Assembly: GCA_039621445.1 (NCBI GenBank)
Contig: CP154954.1
Coordinates: 71,080,150-71,144,149 of the forward strand
Reading direction: 5' to 3'
Length of the DNA stretch: 64,000 nt
DNA from: Euglena gracilis
Lineage: Eukaryota; Euglenida; Euglenophyceae; Euglenales
A model generated the notes under the pieces. That model ran no database searches. It was not told where the DNA came from and was given only the letters and a program-made list of their open reading frames with translations. Shown in pieces: positions 32,701-44,349 of the stretch. The position numbers and the translations under genes were made by a program. Position 1 is the first letter of the stretch. Each line of letters begins with the position of its first letter.

Positions 32701-35700
32701 TTTCCGTCGCATTTCCCGCGAAAATTTTTCAGATTCGCGAATGTCGCGATCTGAATCGCGGAAATCGCGATCGGAATCATGATTACCATGATTTCCGTCG
32801 CATTTCCCGCGAAAATTTTTCAGATCCGCGAATGTCGCGATCTGAATCGCGGAAATCGCGATCGGAATCATGATTACCATGATTTCCGTCGCATTTCCCG
32901 CGAAAATTTTTCAGATCCGCGAATGTCGCGATCTGAATCGCGGAAATCGCGATCGGAATCATGATTACCATGATTTCCGTCGCATTTCCCGCGAAAATTT
33001 TTCAGATCCGCGAATGTCGCGATCTGAATCGCGGAAATCGCGATCGGAATCATGATTACCATGATTTCCGTCGCATTTCCCGCGAAAATTTTTCAGATTC
33101 GCGAATGTCGCGATCTGAATCGCGGAAATCGCGATCGGAATCATGATTACCATGATTTCCGTCGCATTTCCCGCGAAAATTTTTCAGATCCGCGAATGTC
33201 GCGATCTGAATCGCGGAAATCGCGATCGGAATCATGATTACCATGATTTCCGTCGCATTTCCCGCGAAAATTTTTCAGATCCGCGAATGTCGCGATCTGA
33301 ATCGCGGAAATCGCGATCGGAATCATGATTACCATGATTTCCGTCGCATTTCCCGCGAAAATTTTTCAGATCCGCGAATGTCGCGATCTGAATCGCGGAA
33401 ATCGCGATCGGAATCATGATTACCATGATTTCCGTCGCATTTCCCGCGAAAATTTTTCAGATTCGCGAATGTCGCGATCTGAATCGCGGAAATCGCGATC
33501 GGAATCATGATTACCATGATTTCCGTCGCATTTCCCGCGAAAATTTTTCAGATCCGCGAATGTCGCGATCTGAATCGCGGAAATCGCGATCGGAATCATG
33601 ATTACCATGATTTCCGTCGCATTTCCCGCGAAAATTTTTCAGATCCGCGAATGTCGCGATCTGAATCGCGGAAATCGCGATCGGAATCATGATTACCATG
33701 ATTTCCGTCGCATTTCCCGCGAAAATTTTTCAGATCCGCGAATGTCGCGATCTGAATCGCGGAAATCGCGATCGGAATCATGATTACCATGATTTCCGTC
33801 GCATTTCCCGCGAAAATTTTTCAGATCCGCGAATGTCGCGATCTGAATCGCGGAAATCGCGATCGGAATCATGATTACCATGATTTCCGTCGCATTTCCC
33901 GCGAAAATTTTTCAGATCCGCGAATGTCGCGATCTGAATCGCGGAAATCGCGATCGGAATCATGATTACCATGATTTCCGTCGCATTTCCCGCGAAAATT
34001 TTTCAGATCCGCGAATGTCGCGATCTGAATCGCGGAAATCGCGATCGGAATCATGATTACCATGATTTCCGTCGCATTTCCCGCGAAAATTTTTCAGATT
34101 CGCGAATGTCGCGATCTGAATCGCGGAAATCGCGATCGGAATCATGATTACCATGATTTCCGTCGCATTTCCCGCGAAAATTTTTCAGATCCGCGAATGT
34201 CGCGATCTGAATCGCGGAAATCGCGATCGGAATCATGATTACCATGATTTCCGTCGCATTTCCCGCGAAAATTTTTCAGATCCGCGAATGTCGCGATCTG
34301 AATCGCGGAAATCGCGATCGGAATCATGATTACCATGATTTCCGTCGCATTTCCCGCGAAACTTTTTCGGATCGCGAATGTCGCGATCTGAATCGCGGAA
34401 ATCGCGATCGGAATCATGATTACCATGATTTCCGTCGCATTTCCCGCGAAAATTTTTCAGATTCGCGAATGTCGCGATCTGAATCGCGGAAATCGCGATC
34501 GGAATCATGATTACCATGATTTCCGTCGCATTTCCCGCGAAAATTTTTCAGATCCGCGAATGTCGCGATCTGAATCGCGGAAATCGCGATCGGAATCATG
34601 ATTACCATGATTTCCGTCGCATTTCCCGCGAAAATTTTTCAGATCCGCGAATGTCGCGATCTGAATCGCGGAAATCGCGATCGGAATCATGATTACCATG
34701 ATTTCCGTCGCATTTCCCGCGAAAATTTTTCAGATTCGCGAATGTCGCGATCTGAATCGCGGAAATCGCGATCGGAATCATGATTACCATGATTTCCGTC
34801 GCATTTCCCGCGAAAATTTTTCAGATCCGCGAATGTCGCGATCTGAATCGCGGAAATCGCGATCGGAATCATGATTACCATGATTTCCGTCGCATTTCCC
34901 GCGAAAATTTTTCAGATCCGCGAATGTCGCGATCTGAATCGCGGAAATCGCGATCGGAATCATGATTACCATGATTTCCGTCGCATTTCCCGCGAAAATT
35001 TTTCAGATTCGCGAATGTCGCGATCTGAATCGCGGAAATCGCGATCGGAATCATGATTACCATGATTTCCGTCGCATTTCCCGCGAAAATTTTTCAGATT
35101 CGCGAATGTCGCGATCTGAATCGCGGAAATCGCGATCGGAATCATGATTACCATGATTTCCGTCGCATTTCCCGCGAAAATTTTTCAGATCCGCGAATGT
35201 CGCGATCTGAATCGCGGAAATCGCGATCGGAATCATGATTACCATGATTTCCGTCGCATTTCCCGCGAAAATTTTTCAGATCCGCGAATGTCGCGATCTG
35301 AATCGCGGAAATCGCGATCGGAATCATGATTACCATGATTTCCGTCGCATTTCCCGCGAAAATTTTTCAGATCCGCGAATGTCGCGATCTGAATCGCGGA
35401 AATCGCGATCGGAATCATGATTACCATGATTTCCGTCGCATTTCCCGCGAAAATTTTTCAGATCCGCGAATGTCGCGATCTGAATCGCGGAAATCGCGAT
35501 CGGAATCATGATTACCATGATTTCCGTCGCATTTCCCGCGAAAATTTTTCAGATCCGCGAATGTCGCGATCTGAATCGCGGAAATCGCGATCGGAATCAT
35601 GATTACCATGATTTCCGTCGCATTTCCCGCGAAAATTTTTCAGATCCGCGAATGTCGCGATCTGAATCGCGGAAATCGCGATCGGAATCATGATTACCAT

Positions 35701-38700
35701 GATTTCCGTCGCATTTCCCGCGAAAATTTTTCAGATTCGCGAATGTCGCGATCTGAATCGCGGAAATCGCGATCGGAATCATGATTACCATGATTTCCGT
35801 CGCATTTCCCGCGAAAATTTTTCAGATCCGCGAATGTCGCGATCTGAATCGCGGAAATCGCGATCGGAATCATGATTACCATGATTTCCGTCGCATTTCC
35901 CGCGAAAATTTTTCAGATCCGCGAATGTCGCGATCTGAATCGCGGAAATCGCGATCGGAATCATGATTACCATGATTTCCGTCGCATTTCCCGCGAAAAT
36001 TTTTCAGATCCGCGAATGTCGCGATCTGAATCGCGGAAATCGCGATCGGAATCATGATTACCATGATTTCCGTCGCATTTCCCGCGAAAATTTTTCAGAT
36101 TCGCGAATGTCGCGATCTGAATCGCGGAAATCGCGATCGGAATCATGATTACCATGATTTCCGTCGCATTTCCCGCGAAAATTTTTCAGATCCGCGAATG
36201 TCGCGATCTGAATCGCGGAAATCGCGATCGGAATCATGATTACCATGATTTCCGTCGCATTTCCCGCGAAAATTTTTCAGATTCGCGAATGTCGCGATCT
36301 GAATCGCGGAAATCGCGATCGGAATCATGATTACCATGATTTCCGTCGCATTTCCCGCGAAAATTTTTCAGATTCGCGAATGTCGCGATCTGAATCGCGG
36401 AAATCGCGATCGGAATCATGATTACCATGATTTCCGTCGCATTTCCCGCGAAAATTTTTCAGATCCGCGAATGTCGCGATCTGAATCGCGGAAATCGCGA
36501 TCGGAATCATGATTACCATGATTTCCGTCGCATTTCCCGCGAAAATTTTTCAGATCCGCGAATGTCGCGATCTGAATCGCGGAAATCGCGATCGGAATCA
36601 TGATTACCATGATTTCCGTCGCATTTCCCGCGAAAATTTTTCAGATCCGCGAATGTCGCGATCTGAATCGCGGAAATCGCGATCGGAATCATGATTACCA
36701 TGATTTCCGTCGCATTTCCCGCGAAAATTTTTCAGATCCGCGAATGTCGCGATCTGAATCGCGGAAATCGCGATCGGAATCATGATTACCATGATTTCCG
36801 TCGCATTTCCCGCGAAAATTTTTCAGATCCGCGAATGTCGCGATCTGAATCGCGGAAATCGCGATCGGAATCATGATTACCATGATTTCCGTCGCATTTC
36901 CCGCGAAAATTTTTCAGATTCGCGAATGTCGCGATCTGAATCGCGGAAATCGCGATCGGAATCATGATTACCATGATTTCCGTCGCATTTCCCGCGAAAA
37001 TTTTTCAGATCCGCGAATGTCGCGATCTGAATCGCGGAAATCGCGATCGGAATCATGATTACCATGATTTCCGTCGCATTTCCCGCGAAAATTTTTCAAT
37101 TCCGCGAATGTCGCGATCTGAATCGCGGAAATCGCGATCGGAATCATGATTACCATGATTTCCGTCGCATTTCCCGCGAAAATTTTTCAGATCCGCGAAT
37201 GTCGCGATCTGAATCGCGGAAATCGCGATCGGAATCATGATTACCATGATTTCCGTCGCATTTCCCGCGAAAATTTTTCAGATCCGCGAATGTCGCGATC
37301 TGAATCGCGGAAATCGCGATCGGAATCATGATTACCATGATTTCCGTCGCATTTCCCGCGAAAATTTTTCAGATTCGCGAATGTCGCGATCTGAATCGCG
37401 GAAATCGCGATCGGAATCATGATTACCATGATTTCCGTCGCATTTCCCGCGAAAATTTTTCAGATCCGCGAATGTCGCGATCTGAATCGCGGAAATCGCG
37501 ATCGGAATCATGATTACCATGATTTCCGTCGCATTTCCCGCGAAAATTTTTCAGATTCGCGAATGTCGCGATCTGAATCGCGGAAATCGCGATCGGAATC
37601 ATGATTACCATGATTTCCGTCGCATTTCCCGCGAAAATTTTTCAGATTCGCGAATGTCGCGATCTGAATCGCGGAAATCGCGATCGGAATCATGATTACC
37701 ATGATTTCCGTCGCATTTCCGCGAAAATTTTTCAGATCCGCGAATGTCGCGATCTGAATCGCGGAAATCGCGATCGGAATCATGATTACCATGATTTCCG
37801 TCGCATTTCCCGCGAAAATTTTTCAGATTCGCGAATGTCGCGATCTGAATCGCGGAAATCGCGATCGGAATCATGATTACCATGATTTCCGTCGCATTTC
37901 CCGCGAAAATTTTTCAGATCCGCGAATGTCGCGATCTGAATCGCGGAAATCGCGATCGGAATCATGATTACCATGATTTCCGTCGCATTTCCCGCGAAAA
38001 TTTTTCAGATCCGCGAATGTCGCGATCTGAATCGCGGAAATCGCGATCGGAATCATGATTACCATGATTTCCGTCGCATTTCCCGCGAAAATTTTTCAGA
38101 TCCGCGAATGTCGCGATCTGAATCGCGGAAATCGCGATCGGAATCATGATTACCATGATTTCCGTCGCATTTCCCGCGAAAATTTTTCAGATCCGCGAAT
38201 GTCGCGATCTGAATCGCGGAAATCGCGATCGGAATCATGATTACCATGATTTCCGTCGCATTTCCCGCGAAAATTTTTCAGATTCGCGAATGTCGCGATC
38301 TGAATCGCGGAAATCGCGATCGGAATCATGATTACCATGATTTCCGTCGCATTTCCCGCGAAAATTTTTCAGATCCGCGAATGTCGCGATCTGAATCGCG
38401 GAAATCGCGATCGGAATCATGATTACCATGATTTCCGTCGCATTTCCCGCGAAAATTTTTCAGATTCGCGAATGTCGCGATCTGAATCGCGGAAATCGCG
38501 ATCGGAATCATGATTACCATGATTTCCGTCGCATTTCCCGCGAAAATTTTTCAGATTCGCGAATGTCGCGATCTGAATCGCGGAAATCGCGATCGGAATC
38601 ATGATTACCATGATTTCCGTCGCATTTCCCGCGAAAATTTTTCAGATCCGCGAATGTCGCGATCTGAATCGCGGAAATCGCGATCGGAATCATGATTACC

Positions 38701-39265
38701 ATGATTTCCGTCGCATTTCCCGTGAAAATTTTTCAGATTCGCGAATGTCGCGATCTGAATCGCGGAAATCGCGATCGGAATCATGATTACCATGATTTCC
38801 GTCGCATTTCCCGCGAAAATTTTTCAGATCCGCGAATGTCGCGATCTGAATCGCGGAAATCGCGATCGGAATCATGATTACCATGATTTCCGTCGCATTT
38901 CCCGCGAAAATTTTTCAGATTCGCGAATGTCGCGATCTGAATCGCGGAAATCGCGATCGGAATCATGATTGCCATGATTCCCGTCGCATTACCTGCGAAA
39001 ATTTTTCAGATTCGCGAATGCCGCGATCTGAATCGCCGAAATCGCGATCGGAATCATGATTACCATGATTTCCGTTGCATTTCCCGCGAAAATTTTTCAG
39101 ATTCGCGAATGCCGCGATCTGAATCGCCGAAATCGCGATCGGAATCATGATTACCATGATTTCCGTCAGATTTCTGGCTAATTTCGTTTAGATACGCGAA
39201 TATGCGATCTGAGTCGCAGAAAAAACGATGGGAATCATGATAACCATGATTTCTGTCACATTTCC
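29790..39265 (+). repeat. 91-bp satellite array, about 104 copies
   Basis: The unit includes TTTTTCAGATCCGCGAATGT, CGCGATCTGAATCGCGGAAA and CATGATTACCATGATTTCCG. Two or three units near 34360 and 37720 have single-base deletions (90 bp); most others are 91 bp. A C/T alternation (AGATCCGCG against AGATTCGCG) marks two main subtypes in irregular order, with a few private variants (31091, 31460, 37100). The array is highly uniform in the middle and decays at the right edge (38965-39265), as expected from unequal exchange. Units contain several inverted repeats (TCGCGA, AATCATG/CATGATT). Because 91 is not a multiple of 3, only short repeating open frames exist on both strands; none is a gene. Confidence 0.95.
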
Positions 39266-40544
39266 GGCTGCAAATTTCTCCGATCCTCGGTATCCACCGA
39301 CAGGTGGAGACGTAGGATGTGCTCAGGAGGAAGGCGAGAACGTGGAGGATATCCTCTACGCTGCTCTGCCCACTTCTGTACAGCCTCGACCAGACGAAGC
39401 CCCACAGGGGATATACCTGTGGCTGCAACGCCTGTGCCGACGGCTGAAACCCATGCCGATGTGGCTGGTATGGTTGTCGACGATACCCTCGAGGAACCTG
39501 CCAGTCCACAGCACGCTCCTCATTACGGGGACGTGCGCTGGGCCCTGTGGTCACCAGCATTACTGCCGTGGCTGCTGCAGTGACACGCTGCTGCAGTCTG
39601 GGTCCAGAATGCCCTGCCCAGCCCAGGCTCCGTGAAGACACGGACGACGAAGCTGGCTGCTGACAGGCAGCAGAAAGGGACACTGAGTCAGCAGACTCAG
39701 CCCAGCCTCGTTTAGGATGAGCGAGTATCAGGTATTCGCCTGATTCCGTGGTATATACCACTCCTCAGGGCAGAATTTCTGTCCTCTACCCTGTTCGGGT
39801 ATTCGCCCGAGCAGCTATTCCGAAGACCCTTTGCGGTATTATCCGCCATTAAGTCCTACCCGGGATTCTGCCAGGTGCAGGATTCCGTGCGCATGCATGC
39901 ACACCCCTCTCCCCTCTCCCCTCTCGCGAGCGTGACACGCACAGCGCACAGGGCCGAAGGCCTACTTTTCTTTTCCTTTTCTTTTCGCCGTTTGAGGCCT
40001 TAAGGCTGCCAGACAGCACAACTTTTTCTTGGCCTAAGCCAAACCGCCCACTCCTCTCTACTTTCCCCCCGGGGGCAAAATGCTGTCGCCGGCAGTTGGT
40101 TTTGTAGAGTAGGATTTTCCTTTTGCGTGGTCAGGTTTGACTGGCCATGCTCCCTGCCCAGGTTTGACTGGTCAGGTGCCCCCCCTCCTTCCACACCCTC
40201 CCCATGGGTTTTCCTGGAATGCCCATGGACCCTACCCCAAGTGCCTTTGGCACACCCAAACTGGGTGGATGGGTTTGCTGAGCAAGGAAACCTACAGCCC
40301 CATTTTCCCCAGCGGGCTATAATATACTATACCCATAAGCCTAGCAAAATAGGTGAAACCGTTTTGCGCGTTTTGGCTTTTTGGGTCCCCCTCCTTTCCG
40401 CCCCCCCCTCTTTTTCAGTGGACCCCTGTGCGACGGAAAGGGACCCTGTGGATGCGCCAGGGTGCACCTCCCACAGACCAGGTCTGTGTCCGAAATCCCT
40501 GTGGCCAGAATGCCTGGTACAAAGGGGAAATCGGGCATAGCCCT
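39266..40544 (+). other. LTR element spacer between satellite and purine tract
   Basis: This is mixed-composition DNA without coding signatures. It has a CCCCTCTCC repeat near 39905 and several short repeats of GGTATTC/GCCCGA type around 39730-39870. No pol remnants are recognised. Confidence 0.55.
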
Positions 40545-40554
40545 GGGAGGGGGA
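40545..40554 (+). promoter_or_regulatory. Polypurine tract
   Basis: GGGAGGGGGA lies immediately before the 3' LTR, the expected position for plus-strand priming. Confidence 0.8.
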
Positions 40555-40859
40555 TGTGTACCAGGCGTATGCTTCTGTCCACTTCCGTTGAGGAAGTTAG
40601 GATGGAAGCAGATCCTAGTAGGATCTCCTAATGGGTGCCCCTTCTCTCTCCACAGGTGGTATTCTTTATATTATTTATTTTCCCTTTCTTCCTCGGACTT
40701 ATTATAGTCCGTTATCCTTTCCCATCCTCTCTCTGTGCTTTGCTTCTCGGGAAGTTGGGAAAAGGGTTTTTCGTTACTCTGATTTTCTCTTCCCTAAGTA
40801 GGTCCGCACCAAGGCGAAAGCGAGGCTTTTTGGGGAAAAGGGAAGATCAGACGTACACT
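40555..40859 (+). repeat. 3' LTR
   Basis: It matches the 5' LTR over 305 bases with one substitution. It is followed by the second AGCAG target duplication at 40860-40864. Confidence 0.9.
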
Positions 40860-40864
40860 AGCAG

Positions 40865-41218
40865 GCGTTGAAGATTGATTCCCTACCATCTTTGAGTCCA
40901 TATCATTTGATGAGAGAATATGTGAAGAGAACATCTTTCATCCCCCAGGGTGCCCCATTGTTGTGGAGTTTGGATGGCAAAAAACCCTTGTCCTCCAATA
41001 GAATCAACTCTTTGACAAAGGAGTTGTTGGGCACTTTTGGCATTCCCATTTCCCATTGGAAAGCCCACAGCACCAGCGGGGCAGGGGTTTTGATGTACAA
41101 AAAGTTGGGATTGTCCAGTGAGGAGGTATGTGAACTGGGGCAATGGGAAAAATTCCACAGCATTTTCAGCCCATTATTTGCGATTGGGGGCGGTAGATTC
41201 AGCAACGAAAAAATTTGA
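40865..41218 (+). pseudogene. Element C tyrosine recombinase, C-terminal part
   Basis: It continues the gene cut at 23966: SPYHLMREYVKRTSFI, LLWSLDGKKPLSSNRINSLT and HWKAHSTSGAGVLMYKKLGL. The HxxR box reads HSTS, so the second catalytic arginine is serine. The end overlaps the start of the internal complementary region. Confidence 0.8.
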
Positions 41219-41249
41219 AAAGGGGGTCGTGCACAAAGTCTCAACCCCA

Positions 41250-41340
41250 GAGTGTGCGAAGCCCGAATGGTCGAGTACTCCCGGGAAATCTGACCAGGGA
41301 GGAAATGACCATGAGGGCAGAGCACAAGAGGGGGGTGAGC
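41250..41340 (+). repeat. Element C internal complementary region
   Basis: CAGAGTGTGCGAAGCCCGAA followed by TGGTC is the complement of the left tip of C. GAGTACTCCCGGGAAATCTG and the bases that follow are the complement of the right tip. The two halves abut exactly. Confidence 0.85.
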
Positions 41341-41439
41341 CCACCCAACCCACCCGAAAAAGAAAAGCAACATCATCAGGGGGGGGGGCGCCAGAAGCGC
41401 CCCTACACACCAGCCGGGGAGCCCTTGCGGTTCACCTTC

Positions 41440-41620
41440 GCCAAGTCGGTGTCGGAGAGCACTTCATCGCCAACTCCGGCACCAAAGTCGCAGTAAGAAG
41501 CACCCCGCCAAAAAGAACACAAACAACAAAACAGCCGGCACACAAAGCAGGATCTCACCCCCCTCTTGTGCTCTGCCCTCATGGTCATTTCCTCCGTGGT
41601 CAGATTTCCCGGGAGTACTC
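41440..41620 (+). repeat. Element C right inverted terminal repeat
   Basis: It contains CGCCAACTCCGGCACC, GCAGTAAGAAGCACCCCGCC and AACAGCCGGCACACAAAGCA, the complement of the left repeat. It ends CAGATTTCCCGGGAGTACTC. Confidence 0.8.
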
Positions 41621-41719
41621 AACTCAACGCGTTCAAAAAACGTTCAATACAGCGACCTATCAATACAGAGGAGGAAAAGCAATTCAGACGATAACTAAAA
41701 GCGGAAAAATTTGATTCCC

Positions 41720-43490
41720 ATGAAAGATGCAACATACCTGGTGTCCAGCGGCCCAGCAGAGCAACAAAGAACCCCTGCTGGAGAAGATGGAGTTCCAGCA
41801 GGCGCCGGAGCAACCCACATGGAACCAAGCTGTCAAGCAGCATTACAACGAGTTTCAAGGAATAAACCTGAAGTGGAGAAGAGTGGAGGAGCAGCAGGCG
41901 CTGGAGACGATGACGGAGCAGGAGCGGAGCACCAGTCCGTGGCCGAAGCAACCCCCCCACCTTCCAATTTCCCAGAAAATTTTCAATTTCATCAGTTCGA
42001 CGACGACCATGCACCCTGGACATTGGTGACCAGAAAGTCGAGGAGACAAAGACACCCACAGGCCACAGCTCAGAGAGATACCTGATTTTGATTGAAATGG
42101 CCTGCACTGGCCTTGAGGTCTTGATTCCTCCCCTGGCCTCCATTGGCGTCTTCATTTTGAATACAATGGCCTCCATTGGCCTTCTGTCCCTGAAGGGGGG
42201 GCTGCTTGCTGCATTGGTTGACAGCTCCTGAGGGGTTCATGTTTGAGAGAGCTGTGGGGTAAGTTGGGCATACCTTTCTCCTGGGGCAAGTTTGCAGCAT
42301 TTGCTTCTGGCTTCCATAGCCTTGCAGCTGGGCTCCATGCCCTTGATGATGATGGCTGCCATAGCCTTGTTGAAAAGGATCGCCATGCCCTTGATGCAGT
42401 CCATTTTCCCTTGGAATGTTCCCCTGGGTGGGGGGTGGCGATGTGAAAACGGGGGGGGGGGGGGTAGTCTTCCAGACCTGGCCATTGGGGGCCAATATAT
42501 GATTCAAGATCACCACGTCAGCCCTTGGGGGGGGAGGCCCAAGATTGGCTGCAACAGGGCCCCCCCAGAAGATAATCAGCCCAGACACCCCAGCGTTATA
42601 TGTACCTCCACACTGCAGACACAGACCTTCCCCCATCATTCAAAATCAGGGGGAAAGCATGTCCTTGGAAAGCCCTATGGCAGGGCCAAGCTGCAGCCCC
42701 AGTGATGGGGCAACCAAGGGGAAGGGCCCCTGTGATGGGGCCTGTGGAATCCCCAGACACATTACACCAGGGGTCCCCCATTACAAGGCCCTGCAGGCCA
42801 GCCTTCCCCATTGGGTCAAAGCAGGTGCCAGCAGAGAGGTATTGAACCTGACAAGGGAGGGGGTTATGGCAGATCTTCCCCCCCTCAGATGTCCTGAAAC
42901 GTTCCCTTCAAAACCCCCCAAGAAATATTGGCGGCCCAGAAAATTCTGAGAGAATACGAATGTGCAGGGGCAGCCAGGCAGATCCCCCCACAGGAGGCAA
43001 AACCTTTTGTCCCTTATTTCATCATTTCCAAAAAAGAAGGGGAAAAGACCAAGGAAAGACTGCGACTGTCGACAGTTAAATCTACATTTCACCCCCCAGA
43101 AGTTTAGGCTGAACACATGGGAAGCATCTTCCCATATTTAAGAAGGGGTTGGTTATGTGGAAAAATCGATCTCAAAGATGCTTATTTTCACCTGAAGCTG
43201 CACAGCAGCCTGGAAAAACATGTTTGTATGCAAGTGGGGGGGGACGTGGCAGTTTCAAGCTGCATGCTTTGGTATAAGCAGCCTGCCACAGCCTGCCACA
43301 TTTTGCTGTTAGCCCCCAGCAAAAAGACAGCAGCCCAACATTTGGCAGAAGTGAAAAGAGACCTTTTACTGGCGGGTTTCAGAGTAAAAATCCCCCAATC
43401 CTGTCTGGAACCCACACAGGAAATAAATCATTTGGGCCAATTGATCAATTTGAACAAAGGCCAACTGAATTTCCTCAGGAAAAACTAAGA
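41720..43490 (+). pseudogene. Element D Gag and RT, with internal inversion and deleted active site
   Basis: Gag starts at MKDA (41720) and reaches DDDHAPWTLVTRKSRRQRHP, then is interrupted by an inverted segment (42081-42484). Gag and linker resume at about 42485 (QYMIQDHHVSPWGGRPKIG). RT begins with EAKPFVPYFIISKKEGEKTK and continues to SIFPYLRRGWLCGKIDLKDA YFHLKLHS. The segment that should contain the FGL block and YLDD is missing: LWYKQ is followed directly by ILLLAPSKK. Several frameshifts and stops are present. No active RT can be made. Confidence 0.75.
42081..42484 (-). pseudogene. Inverted gag segment of element D
   Basis: Read on the minus strand this segment encodes the middle of gag: QVWKTT, HQGHGDPFQQGYGSHHHQGH, KANGGHCIQNEDANGGQGRN. 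It is the same order as in B. Both inversion edges carry ACCT/AGGT, and flanking sequence continues in register if the segment is flipped. Confidence 0.7.
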
Positions 43491-43499
43491 TCCTTAAGA

Positions 43500-44340
43500 A
43501 AGGAGCTAGGCAAAGTGCTCACAGAAAAAAAAATGAGCTGCAGAAAACTCAGTTCTATTGTGGGACAAGTCAGAAGCTATTCAGTTTCAATGCCATTTCT
43601 CAGAATTCTGACAGATCAACTTTGCAAAGTGGTAGATCTGCACACAAAGTGTGGTTGGGACCACACCCTAACTATTCCCCAGGGGGTCAAGGATCAAATT
43701 GTGGAATTAAAAGCCTTTTTACAGCCAGGTGTGGTCATTTCAATCACAGGCCTCTCAAAAACTCTTTTCAGACAGCAGAACCTGGCAACGGGGGGGGGGA
43801 GGGCTGGACAAAGATTCAGGTCAAAAGGTGCAGGATTTTTGGAGGGACTTACATGTCCGTCATATCAATCAAAAAGAGTTGCACGCTGCAGTGGAAACGG
43901 TGAAAGCACTGGCCAAACAAAAGCAAACAATTGTGCTTCATGTGGACAGCCAGGTGGCTGTAAGCTATTTAACAAAGTGGGGAGGCAGAAAGCCCTACCT
44001 AAATTCCATCTTAAAACCCCTGCAGTATCATTGCCAAAAAAAATCAAATCAATTTGCAGGTGGTTTGGGTTCCCACAAAGGAACAATTGGCAGACCCCCT
44101 GACCAGGGAGCAAAAAGACTCATTCCCCAGTGGGTTCAGAGATTAATGTTAAACCCAGACCTGGATTGTCTGTTGATTGTCCTCCACTGGGCTTCGACAT
44201 CATGGTGGCGCCAATTAATGTCAATCAGAAAGCCAGGCAGCAAATTTTTACTGGTACCCCCCAGTGGGGTCTGTTCACCACCTGCTGGGGGAAGGAGATG
44301 CCCCCCCCCCAAGGTGGAATTTGGCCTGCCTAATTGTGTC
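43500..44340 (+). pseudogene. Element D RNase H and methyltransferase-like region, degraded
   Basis: Motifs are CRKLSSIVGQVRSYSVSMPF, VRHINQKELHAAVETVKALA and LHVDSQVAVSYLTKWGGRKP. The distal part (LLIVLHWASTSWWRQLMSI) corresponds to the LLVTPMWVSSPWW region of C. Frame changes occur near 43790 and 44060, and the DLFASPG/YANPPW section appears deleted. Confidence 0.65.
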
Positions 44341-44349
44341 AGGCAAATA

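Larger units (their letters stand above)
23967..40859 (+). mobile_element. 16.9-kb LTR retrotransposon without pol, containing a satellite array
   Basis: Two 305-bp LTRs (23967-24271 and 40555-40859) flank the element and differ at a single base (24076 A, 40664 C). A 5-bp target duplication AGCAG and split recombinase coding sequence on each side prove insertion into element C. A primer binding site follows the 5' LTR and a purine tract precedes the 3' LTR. The interior has a broken gag with zinc knuckles (24557-28538), a spacer, a 91-bp satellite (29790-39265) and another spacer. I find no protease, integrase, RT or RNase H. It fits the class of non-autonomous gag-only LTR elements mobilised in trans by a related full element. 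Confidence 0.9.
20114..41620 (+). mobile_element. DIRS retrotransposon C, interrupted by the LTR element
   Basis: C without the LTR insertion is about 4.6 kb. The left tip GACCATTCGGGCTTCGCACA recurs complemented near 41251-41273. The right tip (41555-41620) recurs complemented at 41274-41340, the two directly abutting. Gene order is gag, RT/RNase H/methyltransferase-like, tyrosine recombinase. It is inserted in the leader of D between 20113 and 41621 with no clear target duplication. It differs enough in gag and RT from A and D to be a separate family. Confidence 0.85.

Noticed and set aside
29867-39059. About 200 overlapping 61-62-residue open frames on both strands (MITMISVAFPAK..., MVIMIPIAISAIQ...)
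   Set aside because: They are frames of the 91-bp satellite. The unit length is not a multiple of 3, so each frame ends after two units, and both strands are equally open. No sign of selection for protein.
29790-39265. CRISPR array
   Set aside because: There are no unique spacers: the whole 91-bp unit is repeated. The setting is a eukaryotic retrotransposon and no cas genes are present.
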